NCBI GenBank assembly: GCA_026874595.1
Contig: CM049309.1
Coordinates: forward strand, 74,198,426 to 74,262,425
DNA: 64,000 bases
Origin: Sipunculus nudus
Lineage: Eukaryota > Annelida > Sipuncula > Golfingiida > Sipunculidae
Direction: 5' to 3'
Shown here one piece after another: positions 50,878 through 63,740 of the stretch; positions within the stretch are counted from its first letter, which is position 1, and each line of letters starts with the position of its first letter. The notes under the pieces are model-generated. The model ran no database searches, had not been told where the DNA came from, and was given only the letters and a program-made list of their open reading frames with translations. A program made the position numbers and the translations under genes.

Positions 50878-52551
50878 AGAACCTTGTGATCTCTATACCA
50901 GTTCCACCAGTTGCTCATACATCTTATAACTATGGCTTTCCAGCTTAGCTGCAACATTAACCCTGTACTATGTGTCCAATTACAGGCCTTTCAGAGTCAT
51001 AAAAGCTTTAATATATTACCCCTGTAATAATCAGTCTTACCTGAGAATATAGAAACAATGTTTGAAAACAAACCTCTGAGGCAAGGGTTGTCAGCACTCA
51101 CTGAAGAAACAAATCAATCTTCTACTAGTGCTAAAGAGATGGACAGTCTATACTCCAGTTTTGTTGTATACAATAGGATTTCATTGGTCTGATAATGGGT
51201 TTGCTGTTGGGGAAAAATTTTATATAATCTATATCAGCTTGGGTTCAGTGATCATTGATTGATAAAATAAGGGCTGAGTGTTGGCATTATTGTTGATATA
51301 AGTAATCAGCAGAAGACTACAAGTAAAATAATGATTTTCTTTTAAATAAGACTATAAGATTGATCTGTTTAACCAACCGGACAACAACTAAACCATGGCT
51401 AAGCATAAACAGAAGAAATACAGCATTGACTTGATGAAACCAATGACAAATTTACGTATGTAGCTTTTTTGCAGCTATCATACTTGATAGACTCTTACAG
51501 CCCAGTTGCAATATTTAATTCAGGATAAATTAAAAATGAAAGCATAACTGTACAATTGCAATACCTGTCAATGAAGAGCCATCAGTAATAACATTTTTTT
51601 TGTCAGTGCTGATAACAGTTTCATTGATTCTTGTCAGTGCCAGCAATAATCATATCAGTAAATTTGCATTGCTTAGTATACTGTGTCAGTATGTCATATT
51701 ATCAGCAGTAATATTTTAGTTCATATTTTATCATTAATATTTTATCAGTCTGATGTAAAACCTGTAACTACAGGGGTTATACAAAAGCTTTTATTTCTTT
51801 TAGGCCTGTGATTCAAATATTTATCAGGTTTTGTGTCAGTTGGTCAGTCAGCACAACTGATAAGTTCCAGTATTCTATACAGTTTTATACTTTGTATAAT
51901 TTATTTTGAAATTTTGCCACTGTGTTTGCATCTGGATTTGATCCTGACCCTTGCATACAAATACTCAAATAATGTGAAAATGCTTTGACAGTTGAGGTCA
52001 GGTGATGATAATTAGTATTACAGTGCACATATAAAAGTATCTTAATCTTAATCTAACTATACATATCTGGACAAAAAAAGCATAAACATTCTTGGAAGTC
52101 TCATCTTAAATCTGTATCAGATTGATTGAGTTATGTCATATTGCACAGAGGATGCTGTTTGGCCCAGTAAAAAGATTAAACTGTCCATTGTGGATCAAAT
52201 GAGCTTCAAACTGATGTACACAAATTAGTTATATATTACTGATAGTGATACATCTTACAGTATTTAATATTTTCCATAATTACACTGTTATATTTATAAA
52301 ATGTTGATCATTCTAAATGAGTGTATTACCACACCAAACATTTAAGAATGACAGATGTTTTCAACTGTGTAATTAATTATTGCCATAAATTTGCAGTTTT
52401 TAAGCAATAGTCTTGATCCTTATAACTGTAAAAACAAATGATTCTTTGCAGTCTACATGCGATTAATGACGTGAGTATGAAATGTCAAACATATGTGTGA
52501 GTTGGGGTATTATAACTGTTGTTGAATAAATGGATGAACCTTATAAATAAA
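50878..52551 (+). other. Probable USP14 3' untranslated region
   Basis: No new frame of note follows the stop. The first canonical AATAAA hexamers I see are at 52525 and 52546, which would give a ~1.65-kb 3'UTR. Weaker ATTAAA variants occur earlier. Confidence 0.4.
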
Positions 52552-53440
52552 ACAGCCCAGCCGTGCAAGTAATCTTTGTTAAAGGTTTATGACACTTTCT
52601 CTGCAATCGGAGCCAAAAAAAACCCCACAATAAACAGCAAAGATTCCCTTCAATATCATCTTTATTTATTTTATCAAATGTATCTACTTTGTATCTTTGC
52701 ATTGTACTACAAGACCAGTTCATTAACAGGGTATGACATCACCATCAGGAAGTAAACAACAATATCTGTTATTTTAATTGCCTTTTCTTGTTAATTCTGT
52801 TATCATCAGCTGATCAATGTGCAACACATGCCGAAAGCTGAAGTTGTTAATCGTATTACTAATATTTTTGTATCTATCATTTCTTAATTTACTGATTAAG
52901 CTCATAGTAGAAGAACAAGTTAGCCAAAATAGTGCGTAGTCATCTTAGAAGTACACTCAATTCAACCATTCCACGTTCCAGTCTTGCAGCTGATAACCTG
53001 TACAAACCAGATGTTAGTTTGTACAGATAATATGGCAGTCAAGGGTATCAGATTTACAATATTTATTTGGACAGTATTTGTATGGTTGTGGCTAAGGCTC
53101 AATACTCTTAAAAACTGGGTACATGTGTAATAACCAGAAAGTGCAACGAACAGATTCAGGCTACCTCCACATGTCATTAGCTCAGGATTTATTCTGTTGA
53201 TCATAATGTCTGATTTATTACAGGAAATTACTTTAACACCCATAGTAGATTAATAAATACTGGAAGCAGAATTAATCAAATCAATCCAGTGAAGAATTGT
53301 TTCATTATCTTCACTGTGTTTCTTTTGTAAAATAGCTAGAAATATAGAAAACAGTCACTAAGCCGTATAATTTTTAACTTTTTCCTGGTACTTGCCATAC
53401 TGTTCAGCTCTTCTGATTTACCGAATTGGCTGTAAACCAG
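52552..53440. other. Intergenic, nothing recognised
   Basis: AT-rich, with no convincing exon or repeat on either strand. Confidence 0.5.
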
Positions 53441-53444
53441 AATG

Positions 53445-53690
53445 CGACGTAAATTCTACAAACAAGCATGGAACAGTGCAGCTTTCTTGTACGAAACGGT
53501 ATGGGATGTCGTAAAGATGTATGTTTGAATAATTCTGATCTCCTACTTAAGGAGTTTCATATCAGTTGACTACGAAATTCTACAAAACATGCAAGGAACT
53601 GTGCAGCTTTCTTGTACGAAACGGTATGAGATGTTGTAAAAGATATGTTTAATTCATATATGTTGATGGAGGAGTTTTGTATTAGTTGAC
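53445..53690 (+). repeat. Two-copy ~120-bp tandem duplication
   Basis: Both halves contain GTGCAGCTTTCTTGTACGAA followed by ACGGTATG and AATTCTACAAA. The second half is somewhat diverged. Confidence 0.75.
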
Positions 53691-54545
53691 TATGCATTGT
53701 GAATACGTCTGTGGGTGGAGATAGTTCCCCTAAGAATCATGATTTAACCGGTCCCGGAAGCAGTGCATATGCAGCACGCACCAAAGTGACAGTCTGTTGC
53801 AGCGAAATTGAAATACTTTCACCACAGCGTCTTGGAGGTGAAATGCCATGGGGTGAGGATGAATATAATGGCAGAGACTTTATTTCACATGTATTGCTTG
53901 GATTAAAAGCATCTTTATGAACACTTGTTTACTTTTGTTGTTCTAAGTACATGGGATTAACGAAAAATGGCTGGGTGCTGTGTGCATGGTATCAAGGAAT
54001 CGCAAGTCAAAGGTTGAAGACGAGTGCATGTTAGAGTAAATTAATAAAATGTTAGCCATGTTGTCGCAGAAATTTTTTATGACGCTTTTTGATAATCAAA
54101 AAGCCTGCAATACTGGAGTCTGCTTAGTAAAGGCTGTCAACATCCGTCTTCATACTACCAACCACAGCCACGCTTTCACAAACCTTGATTCATCCAGCTT
54201 CAGGCGTCATAAGCCTGCAATAGTTCCGGTCAAAATCAAAACTGCAAAGCAAATCCAACGAACAAAATGTGGATAATACACTGTCCATACGCCATCTGAA
54301 CAGGAAAACGTGACAAGCACCTGAAACTGAACCAGTTTAAATATGCCCTGATTGGTCAAATCTCGATTCCCTCACGGCAGTGCTAAAGTTTGGTCAAGAA
54401 CTGGCACAATACGTGGTCCGGCAGGAAAAGAAGTTCGCACGCGAGTTACTGGTATATACTCATTCGTAGCCTTCAAAGGACAGTGACTTGAAAACTGCAT
54501 CATTCATAGGGGACCGCCCACTTAACCTACTACTTTACTCGTTTG
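53691..54545. other. Intergenic, nothing recognised
   Basis: Short frames at 53699-53920 and 54049-54276 have no recognisable similarity or splice context. Confidence 0.4.
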
Positions 54546-54549
54546 TCAA

Positions 54550-54960
54550 GCTGATGGCAGCAGGGCACAAATCGCAACTGTTCGACTTATAAAGTTCTCG
54601 TGTTGTCCATACAGGTTTCAATGAAATCTTGAGAACCCAAAATTTAGGTCACAGGTGCCCAAATACTCTACAGATTGCGTGATAAAGAATGCCTCTGATG
54701 TCCATGAGAAGTCCTGTAGACTTGTTTTAAGTTTATTTTCCATCCATTTGATCACCAAATTAAAACATCACTAACGGATTTGATAATAAGTTCACATTTG
54801 TCTGTATATTTTGAATAAATCCCAAAGACTCAAATTTTGTAATAACTATTGGTTGGATTACCTTGACATATTATCTATCTATTCATGTATCATAGTGATT
54901 GTTGATGCTGAGACTAGTGGCGACATCTATAATACTTTTTTGCCAGATGAATTATGAAAC
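54550..54960 (+). repeat. Isolated decayed tandem-core unit
   Basis: CAGGGCACAAATCGCAACTG, AAATTTAGGTCACAGGTGCC and ACTAGTGGCGACATCTATAA line up in the order of a subfamily B core, without either terminus. Confidence 0.5.
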
Positions 54961-55584
54961 GGTGTGACATTATAGCTCAGTTAACACTTTGGATAATGAA
55001 AGTATAGTTTAGAGTGTGTCAGATCATTTTTCCTGTATTATACAATGTTTGAAAAAATACATATTTCATTTATAAAAAAAAAGTGAATGACCAATAAAAA
55101 ATCTCACAATAATTCGTCCATTTTTAGTTACAATTAATTTACTATTGTGGATGTATTGATTGCCTTGAAATTATAATTCACTATTCCCACACCCTGAAAA
55201 AGTCATGAATTTTTAATTTCAGTACTTACGAGTCCAGATATATTTCGGACTTTTTTAACAGCCATGAGTAAGTCATGAAATTTTATTTGCAGGCTTTCTA
55301 AAATGTCTCGCATCCATGCTCTCTTTCAGTCTTAGATTAGTACTGATTTCATGGATCACAGTAACTATACCCAAAGTCACGGTGAGGGGGTTGGGGAGGT
55401 CATGAAATTTTTGTTATAGGTCATGAAGAATTTTTTTTTTCACGAAGTGTAAGAACCCCCCGGAATGCTTATTATCCATCTTGGACAGTTTATCTGACTG
55501 AAAATAGCTTAACTACGATTGGTCCGTTTGAGTAAAATGACTCGTGGCGGAATCAGAAATTGTCATTCACAAGTGTCATCATCA
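54961..55584. other. Intergenic with AAGTCATGAAATTTT-type repeats
   Basis: The motif AGTCATGAAATTTT recurs at about 55200, 55270, 55400 and 55420 in degenerate form. No gene is seen. Confidence 0.4.
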
Positions 55585-57647
55585 TTTTTAGCTCCACTGA
55601 CTGTAAGTCATCTGAGCTAAGCAATTACTCTTTGTCCGTCGGCCGTCCGGTCGTCTGTCCGTTAACAGGGCACAAATCGTAACCGCAGGACCTGAAATCT
55701 TCTGACTTTACATCCAGAGAGGTCAATGAGAAATCTCCCTTGAAACCTGGAATTAGGTCTCTGTTACCCATATTCTTCCAGCTGTAGGGCTCTGAAGTAC
55801 CCCCCCCCCCCCAGAATAATGGAAAATTTCATACAAAAGCTCAAGTATCTGAACAACTAATGCATAGGTCACCATGATTCTTTGCATTCATATTGATCAT
55901 TTCATCAGTATTTATTTAGTATTCCATCAGTATATATATATGCAGTATTTCATCAGGTGCTGCAGACTGGTGGCGCCACCTGTATTTTTTCGAATTTTTA
56001 CGATTTTTTTCTCTATTATTTAGACCTTTAAAGATGCAGTCATCTGTTAAAAGGGCACAAATCTTAACCGCTGGACCTAGAATGTTCTCACTTGACATCC
56101 AGAGAGGTCCATGAAAAATCTTCATGGAAACCTGAAATTAGGTCTCCGCTACCCATAATTTTCCGGCTATGGGGCTCCGTAGTACCCCAAAGAATAATGG
56201 AAAATTTGATACAAAAGCTCAAGAATCTGAAAAACTAATACCATGATCACCATGATTTTTTGCATGGATATTGATTATAGAGTGTTTAATCAGTTTCTGC
56301 AGACTGGTGGCGCCCCCTGTATTTTTTTCGAATTTGTACAAGTTTTTTTTCTCTCTATTTTTGAGACCGTTAAAGATGCGGTCATCTGTTAACAGGGCAT
56401 ACATTGTAACCGCTGGACCTAGAATCTTTCAACTTGACATCCCGAAAGGTCAATGAAAAATTTCTTTGGAACCCTGAAATTAGGTCTCTGTTACCAATAT
56501 TTTTCCGGCTATGGGGCTCTGAAGAACCCCCCCCCCCCCCTAAAAAAATACTGGAAAATTTGATACAAAAGCTCAAGTATCTGAACAACTAATACATTGA
56601 TCACCGTGATTCTTTGCATGGATATTGATCATGGAGTGTTTAACAAGTTTCTGCGGACTGTTGGCGGCACCTGCAATTTTTTCGATTTTTTTACAATTTT
56701 TTTCTCTATTTTTGAGACATTTAAAGATGTGGTCACCTGTTAACAGGGCACAAATCGTAACAGCTGGACCTAGAATAAATTTTCTTTCTTGATATGCAGG
56801 GAGGCCCATGAAAAGTCTCTTAGGAAACATAAAGTTAGGTCTCTGTTACCCAAAACCTCTCAGCTATGGGGCTTCGAAGTAGCCGGCCCCCAGAGTTATG
56901 GAAAAATTGATACAAAAGCTCAAGTATCTAAACAACTAATGCATTGTTCACCATGATTCTTTGCATGGATATTGGTCATGGAATGTTTCATCATTCCACA
57001 GACAGAAAATCAATTTTTTTTTTTTTTTTTTTTTTTTCGTTGTTTTTGAGACCTTTAAAGATGTGGTACGTCATCTGTTAACAGGGCATATATCATAATG
57101 ACTTGAACTATAATCTTGTATCTTGACATGCAGGGAGGCCCATGAAAAGTCTCCTAGAATCTTTCAATTTGACATCCTGGAAGATCCATGAAAAGTCTCC
57201 AAGGAAAACTGAAACTAGGTCTCTCTTACCCATACCATTTGAGCTATGGCACTAAAAAGTGCCCTCAAAAATATTAAAAGTTTAAAACAAAAGCAGGGCA
57301 CAAATCCTAAACATTGGACCTAGAATCTTCCAATTTGACATCCAGGGAGGTCCATAAAGAGTCTCCTTGCAAACTTGAAATTATAGGTGTCTATAACTCA
57401 TATTTTCCAACTTATGCGGAATGTTAGAGCACCCCAGAAATAATGTAAATACATACAATTTGGGAGATTCCTCAGGAATGGGTGAAAGGATTGTCCTAAA
57501 ATTTGGTGTGCTTATGCGTCTTAATGAACTTAAGCTAACTTGCATGAATGATGGTGCCACCTTCATTATCTTAATTAGTTCCCTGTGCAAGGACATATTG
57601 TCAACATGTCAGTCGGCTGAGCGTCATGACCCATGGATCACTTGTTT
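55585..57647 (+). mobile_element. Tandem-core (pearl/HINE-like) element, subfamily B, about six cores
   Basis: The left hairpin (TTTTTAGCTCCACTGACTGT with GTCATCTGAGCT) and a GTCCGTCGGCCGTCCGGTCG tract are followed by cores counted at about 55669, 56054, 56395, 56744, 57083 and 57296. Spacing is roughly 340-385 bp and shorter at the end. The right end CGGCTGAGCGTCATGACCC and ATGGATCACTTGTTT matches the other copies. Poly-C runs at 55800 and 56528 sit at the same place in different cores. This is the longest copy with both ends. Confidence 0.8.
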
Positions 57648-57965
57648 AAACTAACATCTAGCAATCACGCCAAAGAACTAACAAAACAATCATGCATTTT
57701 GCATTTGAGCGTCAAATGTTAATACTCTCCTGTATTCAGACATACCTTTATGTAATTCTGCAAGTTTGGATCAGGTACGACCAAACTGTTCTCCAAAACT
57801 ATGACTAACAGATCCAAGTAAAAATTAATATAGAAGCACCAATTGCTAAATACATCCTGCATGGTTTTTATTGAAATTAATTATGCATCATGAACTTGTA
57901 ACTGTGTAATTAATTTATGTAAAAAAGTAAAAACATATCTCCTCTTGCACATGGTGAAGGAAGTT
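57648..57965. other. Intergenic, nothing recognised
   Basis: AT-rich sequence without a recognisable feature. Confidence 0.5.
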
Positions 57966-57973
57966 AATCTACC

Positions 57974-58098
57974 AGAATACACCAGAGTATACAATGAGAA
58001 TTACAGAATACACCAGAGTATACATTGAGAATTACAGAATACACCAGAGTATACATTGAGAATTGCAGAATACACCAGAGTATACATTGAGAATTACA
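57974..58098 (+). repeat. 31-bp minisatellite, four copies
   Basis: The unit TACACCAGAGTATACATTGA plus GAATTACAGAA is repeated four times at exact 31-bp steps (anchors 57981, 58012, 58043, 58074) with two or three substitutions. Confidence 0.9.
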
Positions 58099-59091
58099 AA
58101 GGCACTTGTCTGCATTTTCCATGAAGCTAAAGACGTATTTGCAACTCCTTTTCACTTTTCAGACATACAGTCTTCCATATTTAGATTGGATCGATACATG
58201 TGGATTAACTCTGCTGTAAATGATTGTATGCAATGCTTCTTAGTATGGTTATCGCTCGAATAGCTTCATTATTTAGTGCGCGGGTCCTTTCCCTGTAGCA
58301 TTTTAGTTCTAGGTATAAGATAGCCATATCATCCATCCCTCCCTCTGTCTATCACACGCACACATACATATATATATATATTAATGATACTACCTGTATT
58401 CATGTTTGCCTTCTCTATTTTTGCATACCTGTCTATCACTTCCGGTTATAGCTAATTGTCTTCTAGAACTTCACCCTCTCTCTTATTTTCAGTTAAACAA
58501 GACAAGCGCGCTTTGCCTATATACGTAAAGCCTCTTATTTCGAGCTTGAGATTTTCCATATATGCCTACATGGAACTCGTGTTTCTTTCTGTAATACAGC
58601 TTCACTTATTGTGACCTTTCATCTAAATAGTACTCATGACTATCACAAGGTTTAATCGTTTCAATTATAAATATCTTTATGAATGTGAACTTGTGATGTT
58701 TAAATGTAACATATTGTTTTTATGTCACAATTAAAAATATTGAAAAAAAAAGTTTATAAACTCTTTATATTTCAAATGATTCTTACCAATAAATTTGCAC
58801 GTTTATTTGTGTTCTCGGAATATAAAGGGGTGATTATATGGACATCCATCTACTCCAATAAAGTTTGATATATATACACACCCTTATCATCCTTAATCGT
58901 CGTATTTAAAAATGGGTGTAGAAATAATAAAGAAAAAAGTGAACCTTAAAACATCACTCTTCACTCCCTACAGCCAAAATCATTCACCCCGGACACCTGT
59001 TGACACCGGCCCAGTGTACAATACGTGCAGCATATATACACCTCGTCACGGCTCACTGACCGTACATAATAACAACCAAACGTGGCTTTAC

Positions 59092-59092
<1 letters not shown>
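58099..59092. other. Intergenic, nothing recognised
   Basis: It contains short CA/TA runs at 58355-58381 and no convincing exon. Confidence 0.5.
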
Positions 59093-59157
<65 letters not shown>

Positions 59158-59170
59158 GATATATATACTC
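59093..59170. repeat. (TA)n microsatellite
   Basis: About 70 bp of nearly pure TA. A second, 20-bp run is at 59293-59312. Confidence 0.95.
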
Positions 59171-59312
59171 AAACATTCGTGAGAAATTGTTCATCTGACT
59201 CATGAATTTGTATATGGTTGCTTTCAAGAATGTTTATCCAACATGCATATTCATGAATATTCACGGAGGATTTATTCAAGTTTGCTATTCGTATATATAT
59301 ATATATATATAT

Positions 59313-60010
59313 GTAAAGCACGGTATATCTAATGCAAGCCTAGATGGTCACCTGGCACCAATACAAGCTCCGAAAGACCTTTATCGTTCTAAAATGTGCC
59401 TCAGGATTAATAACTATAAGGAGTATAACAGACTACGTCACCATGGTCATCGTTCAAAAACATCTGAAGCCTTAAATGCTCTCTTCAGTAAGTACAAGAG
59501 CTTGGATAGAATTTAAGGTAAAACGTTAAGGTCTCAGAGAAGTATTAAATCAAGAGCTTAGAAAGAGAGAAAGACCAAAAGAGATAAATAAAGGAAGATC
59601 GTGTTTGTTAATACAACAAGAATCCCGGTCTTACCATGCATATATCCGTGGAGCGCTGAGGGCCATGAGGTTAGTATCGTACACTAACAATCCCTTATTC
59701 ATTGAATCCCTCGGTTTACATACACAGCCGCCAAGGCCGTAGGATCGGTAAGTCAGGCCGGTATTGTTGTTATGACTGCTACTGTATATTTGGATATCAA
59801 CAAATTCATGCGTTGGTGTTGTACACGCGAGACTGTGGTTTATATAACTAAACTACATGTAGCATTCATGTGTTCAGCATGCAGGTAAGTAAAACTTGTA
59901 TATAGCTACAGTATACTGGCAGGTTTAGCAACCCAGGTGACATGTGGAAGCCTCAAGATTTCTGAAGTGTGCGTTTATGCACATGTGTGTGATTTTATGT
60001 GTTGATGATT
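59313..60010. other. Intergenic with one unassigned frame
   Basis: A frame reading SNASLDGHLAPIQAPKDLYR and LRINNYKEYNRLRHHGHRSK up to 59516 looks protein-like in composition. I cannot assign it, and no splice sites convince me. Confidence 0.25.
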
Positions 60011-60018
60011 TTCATCAG

Positions 60019-60130
60019 GAGGCACTTTGCCGTGGTCACGAGTTGACATCCTTACACAAGTTAGTCTCAGTCATGGTACAGGACAAGATGGCACTTCAGC
60101 TGAAATCTCTGATTGTGCGCACCCTCCCCG
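60019..60130 (+). other. Possible unassigned exon or gene fragment
   Basis: After an acceptor-like GATTTTCATCAG the frame reads EALCRGHELTSLHKLVSVMV and QDKMALQLKSLIVRTLPVL, an amphipathic helix-repeat-like (ARM/HEAT-like) text unlike random translation. No clear donor follows, and downstream sequence loses that character. It could be an exon of an unrecognised gene, or a fragment of one. Low confidence. Confidence 0.25.
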
Positions 60131-60269
60131 TCCTAAAAAAAAGAAAATATAACAATATACGGTTAATACCGAACGTCGGCGCCGGAATTAACGTCTCGCA
60201 TCATTTTACACAACCCAAGTTTACACAAAGTTCTTTCAAAAAGAACTTTCAAAACGTTTTCACACCTTT

Positions 60270-60373
60270 ATAGGGGATTTCCATACTATCCCCTCGGCTT
60301 CGCTAAATGAGCCCCCATCCCCCCCCCCCCCCACGCCCCCCCCCCCCGTTTCGAAAAGCCTCTATCCGCCCCT
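60270..60373 (-). mobile_element. Truncated MITE related to 47658-47860
   Basis: On the minus strand it starts AGGGGCGGATAGAGGCTTTT and CGAAACGGGGGG, matching the tip CAGGGGTGGATCCAGGCTTT of the intronic MITE. The other end is not recognisable. Confidence 0.5.
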
Positions 60374-62084
60374 AATGCCATTTATTTCCCTGTATATGTA
60401 CATACACATAAACAGGTATATCAGATTTGAATCACATCCACGAAACAAGGTTGATATGATACGATAAATGGTTCAAGATGGACCTTTAATTCGGTAGGGT
60501 TTTTATATATTTCTGCGTTCACTAGCCGCCCAGATACCCATGCTCATACAGGTTCTTAAATAATATTTATCTGGTGTCGTCATATAAAATTATATTTAGG
60601 CAAAGCATAACTGTAATAACGTTATTGTCTAAAGATCGCTAGGTTCCCATGGTTCATTCTAACAAATTGAGTGACATTTACGGGCTGTTCCACGTATCCT
60701 GACATTGCTTTGCAGGGTTTTTTTTTATTAAAAACTTCCCATAAGCATTGTATAACTGTTACAGTTAAGGATGATTTGCCCTTTTCTTAGAGCAGAAAAG
60801 TTTTATTATATATGTAACACTGGCGATGTTGTAATATTGGCACTTCACATGCAAATTCCTTTCTCTTACATGGTATAGTTTTCATTCATGAATGTCAAAT
60901 AGAGCTCTGTAGAATCTGGCATCCTGTGCACACCGAGTTAAATTGGGTTTTCCCTATGAGAACAGGTTGTCAAAAACAAAAGATGAAGTAAGACGCGTAA
61001 AACATTATATTATGCTTTGATTGGCATATATAACAGTCCAGGTATCACTTACAGTCCTGATAGTATAAAATTTCGCTGCTAGATCTGGTGTCAACGCAAC
61101 TGACTTTTCACTCCTACAAAACATCCATACAAAATTACAAATTACGATCCAGTCCTCATACATCTGAAAAAAAATCTAAAAACTGATACATTTTCCCTTG
61201 TTCCAATGCCAAAGCAAACTGGACAAACCAACAAACATACAGGCAGTCAGTCAAAAAGGACACCGTCCAAATTAATTGCGGAATAAATATACATTTGTGA
61301 CATGCCAGGACATGAATTCAGCATCAGCCCTGAGACCTGTTCAGAAATCAGTTTTGATCGGTTTATTATTAACAGCAATTCTGAAGGTTTCGTTTTCACG
61401 TTGGTTTAACAAGAACACACTCCAGTACAGCTGGTTACAATAACGAGTACTGGCTTGTTGGGAGAGTTTGTAGGTGAAGAACCAGGTCTGTAATCCTTAC
61501 ACCTGAATACAGTTATTGTTGAGAGACACAGGCGGGCTCATAAAGAGTAGTCTTTGTATTGAGCGGTAATAGCCCTCCTTGGAGCAGGTGGTTTTCAAGC
61601 TTCACTTGGTCTGTGGCGGGATGGTCTGTCTCGCGAAACGTAATCACGTGTCTCTGTGTAGTCAGCTCGATACCAGTTGCGAGGGACTTTCTTAACGTGC
61701 CGGGAGATATCTTATCTTGGATTTTATAGGAACGTACTTCCTGAAAGGTATGTAATGCGAACGTACCGGTGTTGCCAAGGACATATAGAGAATTTAAATA
61801 TAAATTGAGGGTGTTCGCGCTTTTGGTACAAGTCATGATGTGTAAGGAGTGGATGTACAATATTTTGCAATGTCATTTAGGAAAAGACGAGCGTGTGTGT
61901 AGTGTACCATAATTTCATATACTTTTACTTTTATTTCGGAATTGTAAATTTTTGGTTAACATGTTCAGTATTCTCATTTAAGGGTTTAAGACTGCGTGAC
62001 TGATGTTATTTGACCATGAGATAGAATGTTATATATATTAAAAAGCTAACATGAACAAATTGTTTATCCGTGTATATATATAAA
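60374..62084. other. Intergenic, nothing recognised
   Basis: Several short frames occur on both strands. None has recognisable domains or paired splice sites. Confidence 0.45.
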
Positions 62085-62121
62085 CATATATAAATATATA
62101 TTTTATATATATATATATTTA

Positions 62122-62187
<66 letters not shown>
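62085..62187. repeat. (TA)n microsatellite
   Basis: About 100 bp of TA repeat with a few interruptions. Confidence 0.95.
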
Positions 62188-63585
62188 CCTTTATGACCAA
62201 TGACGTATCATGACTAATCCGCTATTATGACCAGTCTTTGAACAACCGGTATATTTATATAACCTTATTATGGATGAATTTGACATGGAAGTCTGTTATA
62301 ACATCATGCATGCTATCACGAACTAGTAATCTGCATTCTAAGGAAATCAAGCCTCCGCCATGTGGGGTTCCCTATTGTGGGCTGCTCCCAAAACCGTGTT
62401 TATATTCACTTATTCGGTCCATATTCCCGGGTTCATTTTCTCGCACTGTCTATTTGTGACTGTACATTTGTGAATATTCCTTGATGACATTCTGAATCCA
62501 GATCTTGTGGTTGGTCCACACAAAAATCCAATCGATTATTCCCGAAATATCATGAAAATTTCATGCGATTCCGTTCATGTTTGCTTGATTAAGTGGACAC
62601 ACATATGAACGGGAATGAACGCATTTACCTTCCTTGCGGTGGCAGTGAGCTAGGTCATTGGCATATGGTGGTCTCGTTTTTTCAAAATTATTTGAACAGC
62701 ATGGGTGAACTATCAGAGGAAATTCCATAGAAGTATATGTAATACATGTACAGGGATTGTTTTGATGTTTTATGTTGACTATAGGCACTTTTTTTTACCA
62801 ATGCCTTCTTGACTGAGTGCAATATTTAATATTGGAACCATGAGCCAAGGATGAGATAATGAAAGCTGGAGTTCATGTTTGCGGTACTTCTCTCTTGTTT
62901 GAATAAACGGTGACTAAGGCTTACATCTCGTGCAAGAGTTTGGCACTGTTATGAACATATAATTCTGTAAAGTAGGAATTGATTTCAATTTGGCATTACT
63001 CCAAACGTTTGGCGTATACTTAAAAAAAATGTTTGGTATTTGCTTAGGATCGTACTTATATTCACATATATAGCTGATAATTCTGTAGCCTCGTTCTGTT
63101 GAAAATTAGATTTTTCAAAAGTTTATATATTCCGAGCCTGCACAATCACTCATTTTAATAGCGTCGCCCTTTCGTTGAGGTGTCACTAAAATGACATTCA
63201 CACTTTTTTTAGCCTCATTCGTGATTTTGTGTGTGCAAATGACCAGCAAGTTTCACAACCTGCATATAATATGAATGCACATCTTTACTCAGTCTGTGTT
63301 GAAAAACCGTTATGTTATCCTTTTTTATTCCAAAGTATGATACTCTTATTTGCAGAGCACTTTCTTTCTTATGGTCATTTAAATTTGGCAGGCCGGTATA
63401 TTGAATCAATTTGTGGAAGGTATTTTGTGCTGAGTCCTTACATTTTAATTCCTTCATTTCAACTCCAGAAATCACTGGTAATATTGCCTGTGATACCAGC
63501 GTTTCACCCCGTGGAAGACATTGATGTCTGTGGTTGACAGTGAGGGACGTTGATACGTATGGTTCACCCTGTAAACGACGCTGAG
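62188..63585. other. Sequence upstream of RAB23, including its probable 5' region
   Basis: No upstream exon is recognised. The 63470-63585 stretch, with GTGATACCAGCGTTTCACCC, may be 5' untranslated sequence. An in-frame ATG at 63559 would add nine residues to RAB23. Confidence 0.35.
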
Positions 63586-63740
63586 ATGAGGGAGGAGGAA
63601 TTTGAGACGGCCATTAAGGTGTTGGTGGTTGGTAACGGGGCGGTGGGCAAGAGCAGCATGATACAGCGGTACTGTAAAGGTCACTTCACCCGGGAGTACA
63701 AGAAGACAATAGGAGTGGACTTCCTGGAGAGAATCATCGA
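63586..63740 (+). CDS. RAB23: RAB23 first coding exon (gene continues past the window)
   Basis: It encodes MREEEFETAIKVLVVGNGAV, GKSSMIQRYCKGHFTREYKK and TIGVDFLERII, ending at donor GA/GTAAGT. Vertebrate RAB23 begins MLEEDMEVAIKMVVVGNGAV, so the ATG at 63586 is preferred over the in-frame ATG at 63559. The P-loop GNGAVGKS and the switch I Thr in KKTIGVDF are intact. The family is a small GTPase of endosome and cilium trafficking that restrains Hedgehog signalling in vertebrates; a role in this animal is inferred. The rest of the GTPase domain and the prenylated tail must lie downstream. It follows USP14 on the same strand after about 12.7 kb. Confidence 0.95.

Noticed and set aside
57974-58098. 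CRISPR-like regular repeats
   Set aside because: There are no unique spacers, the context is eukaryotic, and this is a contiguous minisatellite.
58912-59227. Ile/Tyr-run frames on both strands
   Set aside because: Products of the TA microsatellite.
61513-61860. 115-codon minus-strand frame
   Set aside because: No recognisable domain, no splice or promoter context; likely chance in AT-poor sequence.
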